A stretch of DNA of 64,000 bases from Sutcliffiella horikoshii (GTDB lineage: Bacteria > Bacillota > Bacilli > Bacillales > Bacillaceae_I). Positions 27,632 through 34,361 of this stretch are shown piece by piece; position 1 is the first letter of the stretch, and each line of letters begins with the position of its first letter. The stretch is from positions 111,678 through 175,677 of the forward strand of contig NZ_JAIVKY010000011.1 in the NCBI RefSeq assembly GCF_020524325.1. The letters run 5' to 3'. The translations under genes were made by a program, and so were the position numbers. A model generated the notes under the pieces. It searched no databases, was not told the origin of the DNA, and saw nothing but the letters and a program-made list of their open reading frames with translations.

Positions 27632-29032
27632 ATGGAGCAGCAAATACAAAAAGGAAAAACACACATTAGCGGACTTGCAGCTCTTAGCTTAATAGTAAGC
27701 ATAATCGCTATCATTTCTATATCATTATTTATCTTCAAAGCAGAGCCTCAAATACCCATTTTTGTGAGTATAGTGGTCTTAATTTTATTTTCCATAGTCA
27801 AAGGCCATTCCTGGAATTTTATTGAAACAGGCTTGAAAAATGGATTAAAGGAAGGACTTACCCCCATCTTATTATTTATTCTAATTGGAATTTTAATTGG
27901 GGTGTGGATGTTGTCTGGTACCATCCCGACGTTTATCTACTACGGAGGCCAGGTCATCTCCGCTTCATTCTTCCTTCCGAGCGTGTTTATTATTACCGCA
28001 ATAATCGGGATCAGCATCGGTAGCTCTTTCACTACTGCCGCGACGGTCGGAGTAGCCTTTATCTCGCTTGGAACAGGCATGGGGTTTAACCCGGCCATTG
28101 TAGCAGGAGCAATCATTTCGGGGGCTCTGTTAGGAGACAAGATGTCCCCACTATCAGATACAACGAATATAGCTTCTGCGGTATGCAAGGTCGATTTGTT
28201 TGAGCATATCCGTCACATGCTATGGACAACCATACCGGCAACGCTCATTTGTTTGGTGGCATTCGGAATCCTCTCTATAGGTAATGGCAGTGGGCAGATT
28301 GGAGATTTTGCAGAGTTGCCTAAGGTTTTAAAAGAGGAAGGTATGGTAAGTATTTGGGCATTAATCCCTGCTGTTGTCATGTTTGGAGTAGCGCTTAAAC
28401 GTGTCCCTGCCATTTTTGTCATGATAGTCGGCATTATCGTTGGTTCTGTGATGGCATTCGTTCTTCAGCCAGGCGTTCAAGTTAGCCAACTTATGGATGT
28501 GATGCAAAATGGATATACCGGGGCAACAGGGGACGAAGCGATAGACAGTATTCTGACCAAGGGTGGCATCCAAAGCATGATGTGGTCGGTATCCCTTGTA
28601 TTACTTACCCTAAGCATGGGTGGATTAATTCAACAGTTACGTATAATGGAACGCTTACTAATCATGATCCAATCATTTGTATCGTCCACTGGAAAATTGA
28701 TTTTTGCCACCGTTGCAACAGCAATTGGAGTAAACGTAACAGTTGGAGAGCAGTATATGTCCATCATTTTGACTGGACAAGCCTTTGAAAAGGAATATGA
28801 GAAACAAGGAATTGCACCTAAAAACTTAGCTCGAGTACTAGAGGACGCAGGAACCGTCATTAACCCATTAATTCCATATGGAGTAAGTGGTGTGTTCATG
28901 GCAGGGGTGCTTGAAGTGCCTGTGTTGGATTACTTGCCATTTGCCCTCTTTTGCTTGGTTAGTCCGCTATTAAGCCTGTTTTATGGTTTTACTGGGATTA
29001 GTATTAGGAAGAGAGAACAAGCGAAAGCTTAA
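27632..29032 (+). CDS. NhaC-family transporter, probable tyrosine transporter
   Basis: A 466-residue membrane protein with the NhaC Na+/H+ antiporter fold: ISGALLGDKMSPLSDTTNIAS, GTGMGFNPAIVAGAIISGA and INPLIPYGVSGVFMAGVL. Its mRNA is controlled by a tyrosine-type T-box. Comparative work on T-boxes has assigned T-box-linked NhaC members to amino acid uptake rather than sodium export, so tyrosine import is the better guess here. GGAGGGAAC lies before ATG 27632. The single gene ends at a bidirectional hairpin shared with gntK. Confidence 0.85.
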   Translation: MEQQIQKGKTHISGLAALSLIVSIIAIISISLFIFKAEPQIPIFVSIVVLILFSIVKGHSWNFIETGLKNGLKEGLTPILLFILIGILIGVWMLSGTIPTFIYYGGQVISASFFLPSVFIITAIIGISIGSSFTTAATVGVAFISLGTGMGFNPAIVAGAIISGALLGDKMSPLSDTTNIASAVCKVDLFEHIRHMLWTTIPATLICLVAFGILSIGNGSGQIGDFAELPKVLKEEGMVSIWALIPAVVMFGVALKRVPAIFVMIVGIIVGSVMAFVLQPGVQVSQLMDVMQNGYTGATGDEAIDSILTKGGIQSMMWSVSLVLLTLSMGGLIQQLRIMERLLIMIQSFVSSTGKLIFATVATAIGVNVTVGEQYMSIILTGQAFEKEYEKQGIAPKNLARVLEDAGTVINPLIPYGVSGVFMAGVLEVPVLDYLPFALFCLVSPLLSLFYGFTGISIRKREQAKA

Positions 29033-29034
29033 AC

Positions 29035-29077
29035 AAAAGAGCGAGCAGTCATCAATGGCTGCTCGCTCTTTCTTTTA
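29035..29077. terminator. Bidirectional terminator between transporter and gntK
   Basis: AAGAGCGAGCAG pairs with CTGCTCGCTCTT around an ATCA-containing loop. T-runs occur on both strands between convergent genes. Confidence 0.88.
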
Positions 29078-29080
29078 TAG

Positions 29081-30589
29081 TCAGTATTGCAAACGATCGA
29101 TTTCTGCAAATAATGGTTTGTTTTTATTATATAACTCACGGTAGAGGTGGTAGTATTCTTCGTACATGGCCACATTTCGGACTGTCGGCAATACCTCATG
29201 CTTAATTGGAATGGAGGATTTAATGGCTTCAAGGGATTCCACTTCTCCTAGTGCAAACATGCCAAGCCAGGCAGCGCCCCACGCCGTAGCATGTGTACTT
29301 TTTGGTAAAATGACAGTTTTGCGAAAAATATCTGCTGTCATCTGTACCCATAAAGGCGAACGAGCATAGCTACCGCTGACCATCAGCTTTTTAGTAGGAT
29401 TTTCTTTTTCGTGAAGAGTCTCATGAATCTCATACATATTAAAGATTACACTTTCCATCACGCTTCGAATCATGTCAGCACTTGTATGCGAGAGGGTGAG
29501 GCCCATCCAGCCACCCTTTGCTTTAGCGTTCCACTTTGGAGCACGTTCTCCATTCATATGTGGCAGAAAAAATAGCCCGTTAGCCCCTGCGCTTGAAGTT
29601 GCCGCAAGAGCCTCGAGATCTGATACTTCCACTGTTTCTTTTTTGGTTAAGGAAGAGAATTGTCTTGCAAGCCAATGCATCAAAATTGTACCATTATTCG
29701 TTGCACCGCCAACAATACGACTTTCTTTCGTGAACGCATATTGAAAGGTTCGTTGTTCAGGGTCAATTGTTTTTTTTGTGGTGAATCTTCGAATAGCCCC
29801 ACTGCTACCAATTGTTAAGGCAGTTTCTCCATCCTCTGTAGCGCCGACACCGATATTGGCAAGCACACCGCCACTGGCTCCGATGATAATGGGGGTAGAA
29901 GTATGTAGAAGCAATTCTTTTGAAATATCAGCCTTAAGTGGTCCAACTTGTGTTGTACAGGGAACCACTTTGGAGAGCTGGGACTCATTGATACCTGCTA
30001 TGGCAAGTGCTTCTTCATCCCAATGGAGTGTATGGATGTTGAAAAGCCCTGTTGCAGATGCAATGGAATAATCCACTTGCCATGTCCCGCACCATTTGTA
30101 TAAGATATATTCTTTTATAGAAACAAAGCGTGTTGCTTCATAATATGGCGTGTATTGATTCTCTTTCATCCATACAAGCTTCACAAAAGGTGACATGGGA
30201 TGAATGGGGGTCCCTGTTTGCTCATATAAGTCCTGGCCGTAAGACTCCTTCATGATGGCAGCCTGGGGATAGCTTCTTCCGTCAGCCCAAGTAATCACGG
30301 GAGAAATCGGTTCGTTATACTCATTTATACAAATTATACTGTGCATAGGAGCAGAAATGCTTAGACCAATAATATCGTCTTGAGTGATTTTTATTTTACT
30401 GATAGAAGTGGAGATGGCATGACGCGCAGCACTCTCGATCTCCAAAGGATTTTGTTCAGAGTAATTAGGCTTCGGGCGATAAGTAGAATAGGCTTGCTCT
30501 GATTCAGAGACCACTTCTCCGTTTCTATTAAAAATGACAGATCTGGTCGTGGAGGTGCCAATATCCAATCCAATGACATAGTTGCTCAT
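29081..30589 (-). CDS. gntK: Gluconokinase (FGGY family)
   Basis: Phosphorylates gluconate to 6-phosphogluconate. About 502 residues with FGGY hallmarks: GLDIGTSTTRSVIFN at the N-terminus, ISAPMHSIICI, TWADGRS, the glycine-rich TIGSSGAIRRF segment, FFLPHMNGERAPKWN and the C-terminal signature region MVSGSYARSPLWVQMTADI. Length and sequence fit Bacillus GntK. No gntR, gntP or gntZ gene lies beside it, so regulation and uptake are encoded elsewhere. Other sugar-kinase substrates in the family remain possible. ATG 30589 is chosen with GAGGTG about 10 nt upstream, rather than GTG 30601. Confidence 0.82.
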   Translation of the reverse strand: MSNYVIGLDIGTSTTRSVIFNRNGEVVSESEQAYSTYRPKPNYSEQNPLEIESAARHAISTSISKIKITQDDIIGLSISAPMHSIICINEYNEPISPVITWADGRSYPQAAIMKESYGQDLYEQTGTPIHPMSPFVKLVWMKENQYTPYYEATRFVSIKEYILYKWCGTWQVDYSIASATGLFNIHTLHWDEEALAIAGINESQLSKVVPCTTQVGPLKADISKELLLHTSTPIIIGASGGVLANIGVGATEDGETALTIGSSGAIRRFTTKKTIDPEQRTFQYAFTKESRIVGGATNNGTILMHWLARQFSSLTKKETVEVSDLEALAATSSAGANGLFFLPHMNGERAPKWNAKAKGGWMGLTLSHTSADMIRSVMESVIFNMYEIHETLHEKENPTKKLMVSGSYARSPLWVQMTADIFRKTVILPKSTHATAWGAAWLGMFALGEVESLEAIKSSIPIKHEVLPTVRNVAMYEEYYHLYRELYNKNKPLFAEIDRLQY

Positions 30590-30788
30590 TATGTGCCACA
30601 CCTCGCTTTATCGTAGTATCTTTATTTTAATCGTTGTGAGTAGTTAATATCAATCAGTTTGGAAAAGATAAGAGTTATTTCAGTATAGGAATTGATTAAT
30701 GTGATTCTTGAAGTTTTATGGTTCTAAAGTCACGTTTCTAATCAGTTGTGCACAGTCAATTGCCATGATAGACGGGATATACACATGT

Positions 30789-30828
30789 TTATCCACATTA
30801 TCAACAACATTCTGAAAATTTATCCACA
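30789..30828 (+). promoter_or_regulatory. Cluster of three DnaA-box-like sites
   Basis: TTATCCACA at 30789-30797, TTATCAACA at 30798-30806 and TTATCCACA at 30820-30828, all in the same orientation. The two outer sites match the DnaA-box consensus exactly. They lie in the gntK-doxX intergenic region. No replication-initiation genes are nearby. Confidence 0.6.
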
Positions 30829-30924
30829 AAATACTATTCAGAATTAAATAATTTGTTTATAGTGGTATAACAGGTTGTACTTTTTGTTAACAAAATAAAT
30901 ATTGCGAACAATTTGTGAACTCCA

Positions 30925-30953
30925 TTGTAAATGATAGTAAATGGTTGTATAGT
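30925..30953 (+). promoter_or_regulatory. Candidate sigma-A promoter of the doxX gene
   Basis: TTGTAA (30925-30930), 17-nt spacer, TATAGT (30948-30953). The first Rex-like operator begins about 15 bp downstream, over the expected transcript start. Confidence 0.5.
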
Positions 30954-30967
30954 AAAGATAGAAAGTA

Positions 30968-30985
30968 AGTGAAAAACTTCACAAA
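30968..30985. promoter_or_regulatory. Rex-type operator 1
   Basis: AGTGAAAAACTTCACAAA: inverted repeat GTGAA-4-TTCAC with one outer mismatch to the Rex consensus TTGTGAA-N4-TTCACAA. Confidence 0.65.
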
Positions 30986-31035
30986 CTTTCTAAAGCAAAA
31001 GTAAGAGCTTGCCGGCTAAATTTTTTTACAGGTTA

Positions 31036-31053
31036 TTGTGAAAAACTTCACAA
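31036..31053. promoter_or_regulatory. Rex-type operator 2
   Basis: TTGTGAAAAACTTCACAA is a full match to the Rex consensus TTGTGAA-N4-TTCACAA. It ends 10 nt before the ribosome-binding site of the doxX gene. Confidence 0.72.
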
Positions 31054-31077
31054 ACTGAATTGTAGGAGGAGTAAATC

Positions 31078-31608
31078 ATGAAATGGTTACGTGGACCGAA
31101 AATGGCAATTCTTTGGACAGTTTTAAGAGTTTGGTTGGGGGTACAATGGCTGAAGGCCGGTTTGCCGAAAATAGGAACATTTGATGCAGAAGGATTTTTA
31201 CATGGCGCAATCGTAAAAGCAGAAGGAGCGCACCCAGCGGTACAAGGTTGGTACGCAGGATTTCTTGAAGATGTAGCGTTGCCTAATGTTGGTTTAATCA
31301 ACATCCTAATCCCATGGGGTGAAGTGCTGGTGGGGGTAGCACTCATACTTGGCTTAGCAACATTGCCGGCACTGTTGGCAGGGGCCTTCATGAACCTGAA
31401 TTTCTTGCTTGCCGGAACAGTCAGCACAAACCCCGTATTATATACAATAGCGATTTTACTAATTGCAGCAGGCACAGCAGCTACCTTCTACGGGCTAGAT
31501 CGCTTTGCGGTTAGATATATCAAAGAGAAAATGGAAGAGCGGAAGATGAAACGTACCGGTGGAAACGAACAAAAGACAAGGGATGGCGGTCATGCAGCGG
31601 CTCATTAA
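31078..31608 (+). CDS. DoxX family membrane protein
   Basis: A 176-residue protein with four predicted membrane helices and the family pattern (WTVLRVWLGVQWLKAGLPKI, LINILIPWGEVLVGVALILG, AGAFMNLNFLLAGTVSTNP). The highly charged C-terminal tail has KEKMEERKMKR. DoxX proteins are linked to thiosulfate:quinone or related quinone-linked redox chemistry, but the substrate here is unknown. Two Rex-type operators upstream predict repression at low NADH/NAD+ and expression when oxygen or other acceptors run short. AGGAGGAG precedes ATG 31078. It is monocistronic. Confidence 0.82.
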   Translation: MKWLRGPKMAILWTVLRVWLGVQWLKAGLPKIGTFDAEGFLHGAIVKAEGAHPAVQGWYAGFLEDVALPNVGLINILIPWGEVLVGVALILGLATLPALLAGAFMNLNFLLAGTVSTNPVLYTIAILLIAAGTAATFYGLDRFAVRYIKEKMEERKMKRTGGNEQKTRDGGHAAAH

Positions 31609-31647
31609 TGGAATGAAGTTGAATGGAAAAGCAACGTGAGATGTTAC

Positions 31648-31676
31648 TAAGTAGTTCGGTTTTTGTGGAGAAACAT
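31648..31676 (+). repeat. Inverted repeat, left arm
   Basis: TAAGTAGTTC followed by TGTGGAGAAAC. The reverse complement of 32600-32630 matches it over about 30 bp with roughly three quarters identity. The pair encloses the DUF6194-like gene and two hairpins. Confidence 0.5.
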
Positions 31677-31781
31677 CGCAAATAGAACATAAAATATCAT
31701 ACCTTTTAACATGGGAAATAGCAGGACTGTTTTTATTGATATATCAACATTTTATAAGATATTCACAACAAAATATCATAA

Positions 31782-31849
31782 GAAATAGCACCCATAATAA
31801 CAACTTGACAATGGCTATTGTCATTGTTCGAATTAGGGTGCTATTTTAC
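31782..31849 (+). terminator. Long hairpin after doxX
   Basis: AAATAGCACCC (31783-31793) pairs with GGGTGCTATTT (31836-31846). An inner GACAATGGC/TATTGTC pairing lies in the loop and a T-run follows. It is unusually long for a simple terminator. Confidence 0.7.
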
Positions 31850-31985
31850 TTGTAATTTGTTGTGTATCAGTCTATTGCGAAAAAAATCAAGGATTTATAA
31901 CATTATATGGTAAAATACACTTAAAGATTGTGAAAATTTATTTATTAGAACTAACGAGGCAGGGATTTTGAAGATGGAGGTATTA

Positions 31986-32435
31986 ATGAAAAGAGAGGAA
32001 ATTATTAAATTTGTACAAAACACTTACACAGGTACAGTTGTAAATAACAATTGGGGTGAACAAGGAATATTTTATAATCCTGACTTGAAATTAGCCAAGG
32101 GAATATACATACTAACAATCAAGGACAAAGATGGACCTAACGACAAAGCCTCTAACTTAAATAGGGAAGATGTATATCGCTTAAATTTAGGGATTAAAAA
32201 AACTTCGTTTATTGAATTGTTTGGTTTCGTACCGCAACGTCCTACTGCTGGGAATATTGTTGAAATGGATTATGACTTTTCAATTGTAGATGAGATATTA
32301 CCTCATCCTGTTTATGGGTGGATGTCTTGGATATCTGTATTAAGTCCATCTGAAGACACTTTTGAAAAAATTAAACCGTTTATTAATGAAGGATATGATT
32401 TAGCTGTTAAAAAGTATCAAAAAAAGAAGTTGTAA
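31986..32435 (+). CDS. DUF6194-like protein
   Basis: A 149-residue soluble protein starting MKREEIIKFVQNTYTGTVV. It has GIYILTIKDKDGPNDKASNL, FELFGFVPQRP-like and HPVYGWMSWISVLSPSEDTF segments, which fit the DUF6194 family. No function is known. The gene is more AT-rich than its neighbours and sits between diverged inverted repeats at 31648 and 32630, so lateral gain is possible. ATG 31986 has GGAGG 5 nt upstream. TTG 31968 and ATG 31974 are in-frame alternatives. Confidence 0.7.
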   Translation: MKREEIIKFVQNTYTGTVVNNNWGEQGIFYNPDLKLAKGIYILTIKDKDGPNDKASNLNREDVYRLNLGIKKTSFIELFGFVPQRPTAGNIVEMDYDFSIVDEILPHPVYGWMSWISVLSPSEDTFEKIKPFINEGYDLAVKKYQKKKL

Positions 32436-32493
32436 AGAAATGTCTTATTAAAGTAACGCTCTTATAATTAAATAAGAACAACACATTCATTAA

Positions 32494-32524
32494 CAAAAAG
32501 CTTGGGATAACCCAAGCTTTTTGT
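32494..32524. terminator. Terminator of the DUF6194-like gene
   Basis: AAAAAGCTTGGG pairs with CCCAAGCTTTTT around ATAA. Confidence 0.9.
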
Positions 32525-32599
32525 TGTGTTGTGTTAATTGTATTTTTATTCACTTGCTATTTACGTTGCGTAAACGTATGTATTTTGGGTTGTAATTTT

Positions 32600-32630
32600 A
32601 TGTTTTCTCCACATTATCTGAACTACTTAA
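32600..32630 (-). repeat. Inverted repeat, right arm
   Basis: Reverse complement reads TTAAGTAGTTC...TGTGGAGAAAACAT, the partner of 31648-31676. The remaining sequence between 32525 and 32680 shows nothing else. Confidence 0.5.
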
Positions 32631-32680
32631 GATGATATTTCAAAGCATATGGGACCGGAGGGTAAGTGCTTTTTTGTTGA

Positions 32681-32719
32681 TAAAAAGCCGGGCATGATCT
32701 GGTTTAATCAAGCCCGGCA
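32681..32719 (-). terminator. Terminator of yfhD
   Basis: Minus-strand GCCGGGC pairs with GCCCGGC and is followed by TTTTTATC. Confidence 0.88.
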
Positions 32720-32727
32720 ATGTGGAA

Positions 32728-32925
32728 CTATCTAAAGGTATCCTTCTTGCTGTTCCGTTTAATTCCAGCTGCTGATGCGCGAGCTTGTGCTTCTAGGATT
32801 TCATTATCCGCATGCTGCTCGTTCGCGAATTCTGCATCTTGTGCAGCTTTTTTCATGTTCTTAGGTACTTGTGGAAGTGATGATTTGTTCTTGCCACCAG
32901 ATTGATGTCCGCGTGAACGTCCCAT
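32728..32925 (-). CDS. yfhD: YfhD family small protein
   Basis: A 65-residue hydrophilic, basic protein starting MGRSRGHQSGGKNKSSLPQ with an EAQARASAAG segment near the end, as in the YfhD family of Bacillus. Function unknown. TTAGGAGGG precedes the ATG. It opens the block that is syntenic with B. subtilis yfhD-ygxA. Confidence 0.78.
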   Translation of the reverse strand: MGRSRGHQSGGKNKSSLPQVPKNMKKAAQDAEFANEQHADNEILEAQARASAAGIKRNSKKDTFR

Positions 32926-33098
32926 TCGAAACCCTCCTAAGAAAATGCGATAGACATAAGGTACAAGCGCTTTTAAGTCCTTTATGCCTTCTTGAATAGG
33001 TTAACCTGAGAAGAGGAGGGTGATGTGAGGGAGATGTTGGAGAGGAAGAGGCGGACGGGATATTTGTAGCTGTACAGAATGTGGGATTTTTTGCGAAT

Positions 33099-33226
33099 CG
33101 CCCGATTTTCTCAAAAATCGCCCGTAATTTTAAATTTTCGCCCGATTCCTCCAAAAAATCGCCCGTAAATCTTAAAAGTCGCCCGTAAAATCTAATTATC
33201 GCCCGATTATGGTCAATAATCGTCCG
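33099..33226. repeat. 20/21-bp phased array, family B, inverse orientation
   Basis: CGCCCG begins at 33099, 33119, 33139, 33160, 33180 and 33200, with CGTCCG at 33221 (spacing 20, 20, 21, 20, 20, 21). It is the reverse complement of the GGGCGA core at 18.7 kb, with AT-rich spacers of little similarity. It lies between yfhD and yfhE. The open frame that crosses it on the minus strand is not a credible gene. Confidence 0.88.
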
Positions 33227-33274
33227 ATTCAAAAATCGAGCAAGTCAAGTCCTACGAACGTGCCTCTGCAAATG

Positions 33275-33317
33275 AAAAACCCTTCCCCTTAGAGCGTAAA
33301 AACCCTAAAGGGAGGGT
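33275..33317 (-). terminator. Terminator of yfhE
   Basis: Minus-strand ACCCTCCCTTTAG pairs with CTAAGGGGAAGGGT and is followed by TTTTC. Confidence 0.8.
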
Positions 33318-33337
33318 CAACCAAGTCAAGAACTATT

Positions 33338-33460
33338 CTATCTGCGTCTCTCCGTATATCCGCCTACTCGGTCTGCCATCTTAAACTCACGAGAGTAGGT
33401 AACTTCCTGTGTTTTGCTCAATGTAGTTTTCGTTTTTTCACGACGCTTTTTATCATTCAC
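33338..33460 (-). CDS. yfhE: YfhE family small protein
   Basis: A 40-residue basic peptide (VNDKKRREKTKTTLSKTQEV at the start, MADRVGGYTERRR at the end) matching the YfhE family, about 36 residues in B. subtilis. GTG 33460 has AAGGAGGG 8 nt upstream. TTG 33463 is also in frame but too close. Function unknown; its position next to yfhD is conserved. Confidence 0.8.
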   Translation of the reverse strand: MNDKKRREKTKTTLSKTQEVTYSREFKMADRVGGYTERRR

Positions 33461-33523
33461 CAAGAATCCCTCCTTACTATCTGCATACCAACAGTTTTGG
33501 CTAAAAGGTGGGAAAATATACTA

Positions 33524-33557
33524 AAAACGCCTGCCCAATAACATAGGGCAGACGCAA
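33524..33557 (-). terminator. Terminator of the GNAT gene
   Basis: Minus-strand GCGTCTGCCC pairs with GGGCAGGCG (one bulge) and is followed by TTTTTA. Confidence 0.8.
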
Positions 33558-33562
33558 AATTA

Positions 33563-34126
33563 TTATGCTTCTTTTAACTGATGCTCTTCATGCAGCACTT
33601 CGTGTCCTGTGCGCAATTTGTATAGTGTATATTGGTCGCGAGAGATTTCGTACAGGTTGTATATATCTTCTCCGCCGTTAATTTCATCCAACAGGCTTTT
33701 GCGTGTTTCGTTTGCCAAAACGACATAAGGTAGCTTTTCAGCAGCTTTGGTAGAACGAACATTCACCTTGCGGATGCGCATGAAAATGGATTGAATATCG
33801 AGTTCGTAAAATAGTTCCTCGAAGAATTGATCTTTGGCAGGCTGATTGTAGCCTTTGCCATGGTATGGTTTGCCTAGCCAAGTGCCTAGGAAGCCAGCTC
33901 CGTCTTGCACGTCGAAAAGATTGATTGTTCCAATTGGAGTGCCCCACTCATCAAGAATGGTACGTGAAATCAATTCTCCGCGTTCTTCTGCTTCGATAGT
34001 CTGTTTTGTAAGGAAAAGAAACTCATCGTAGCAATACGCTTTATGACGCACAAAAGGGAAGACTTCAGGGTGCACCATTAACTCATAAAGAGTTTGAGAT
34101 TCTTGGAAATCACGTTTTTTGAGCAT
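33563..34126 (-). CDS. GNAT family N-acetyltransferase
   Basis: A 187-residue acetyltransferase of the GNAT fold. It starts MLKKRDFQESQTLYELMVHP and has the acetyl-CoA region GAGFLGTWLGKPYHGKGYNQ and IFMRIRKVNVRSTKAAEKL, typical of ribosomal-protein or amino-acid type N-acetyltransferases. The substrate is not evident. ATG 34126 has TTGGAGGG upstream; the longer frame from 34165 overlaps the structured leader. The tRNA-like element and long hairpin just upstream may control it. Confidence 0.82.
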   Translation of the reverse strand: MLKKRDFQESQTLYELMVHPEVFPFVRHKAYCYDEFLFLTKQTIEAEERGELISRTILDEWGTPIGTINLFDVQDGAGFLGTWLGKPYHGKGYNQPAKDQFFEELFYELDIQSIFMRIRKVNVRSTKAAEKLPYVVLANETRKSLLDEINGGEDIYNLYEISRDQYTLYKLRTGHEVLHEEHQLKEA

Positions 34127-34176
34127 GTCTAACCCTCCAATTGAGGGCAGAACTGTCACGTTCACGTGAAGACTGG

Positions 34177-34220
34177 CCCACCCTCGAAATTTTTTAAATT
34201 ACAAAAAATTTCGGGGTGGG
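34177..34220 (-). repeat. Long hairpin competing with the tRNA-like T-arm
   Basis: CCCACCCTCGAAATTTTTT (34177-34195) is nearly the reverse complement of AAAAAATTTCGGGGTGGG (34203-34220), giving an 18-bp stem. Its GTGGG half (34216-34220) is also the 3' strand of the T-arm, so the two folds exclude each other. Confidence 0.75.
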
Positions 34221-34275
34221 AATCGAACCCACTAGAACCAGTTTAACTGGTGGCGCACCATTTGCCTTCCCTAAC
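34209..34275 (-). ncRNA. tRNA-like element (defective cloverleaf)
   Basis: On the minus strand, 67 nt fold as a shortened cloverleaf. GTTAGGG pairs 5 of 7 with CCCGAAA as acceptor. The D-arm is a GGC/GCC stem with AAATGGTGC loop. The anticodon-like hairpin ACCAG-TTAAA-CTGGT has only a 5-nt loop. The variable region has 4 nt. The T-arm GTGGG-TTCGATT-CCCAC is perfect. No CCA follows. The short anticodon loop and weak acceptor argue against a working tRNA; it may be a tRNA pseudogene or a regulatory tRNA mimic in the leader of the acetyltransferase gene. Confidence 0.5.
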
Positions 34276-34361
34276 ATTTTAAACACAAATTGTTAGTTGA
34301 TTTAATTTTGTTTACCTACGTATCATACTCGATTTTATTTAAAAAAGAAACAACTTTTTTG

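Noticed and set aside
30789..30828. Chromosomal origin of replication
   Set aside because: Only three boxes and no dnaA, dnaN, gidA or AT-rich unwinding region with multiple boxes nearby.
32861..33232. 123-residue minus-strand ORF through the CGCCCG array and into yfhD
   Set aside because: It overlaps yfhD, crosses an array with non-multiple-of-three spacing, has no ribosome site and an unlikely composition.
34209..34275. Functional tRNA gene
   Set aside because: The anticodon loop has five instead of seven bases, the acceptor stem has two mismatches, and no CCA or usual context is present.
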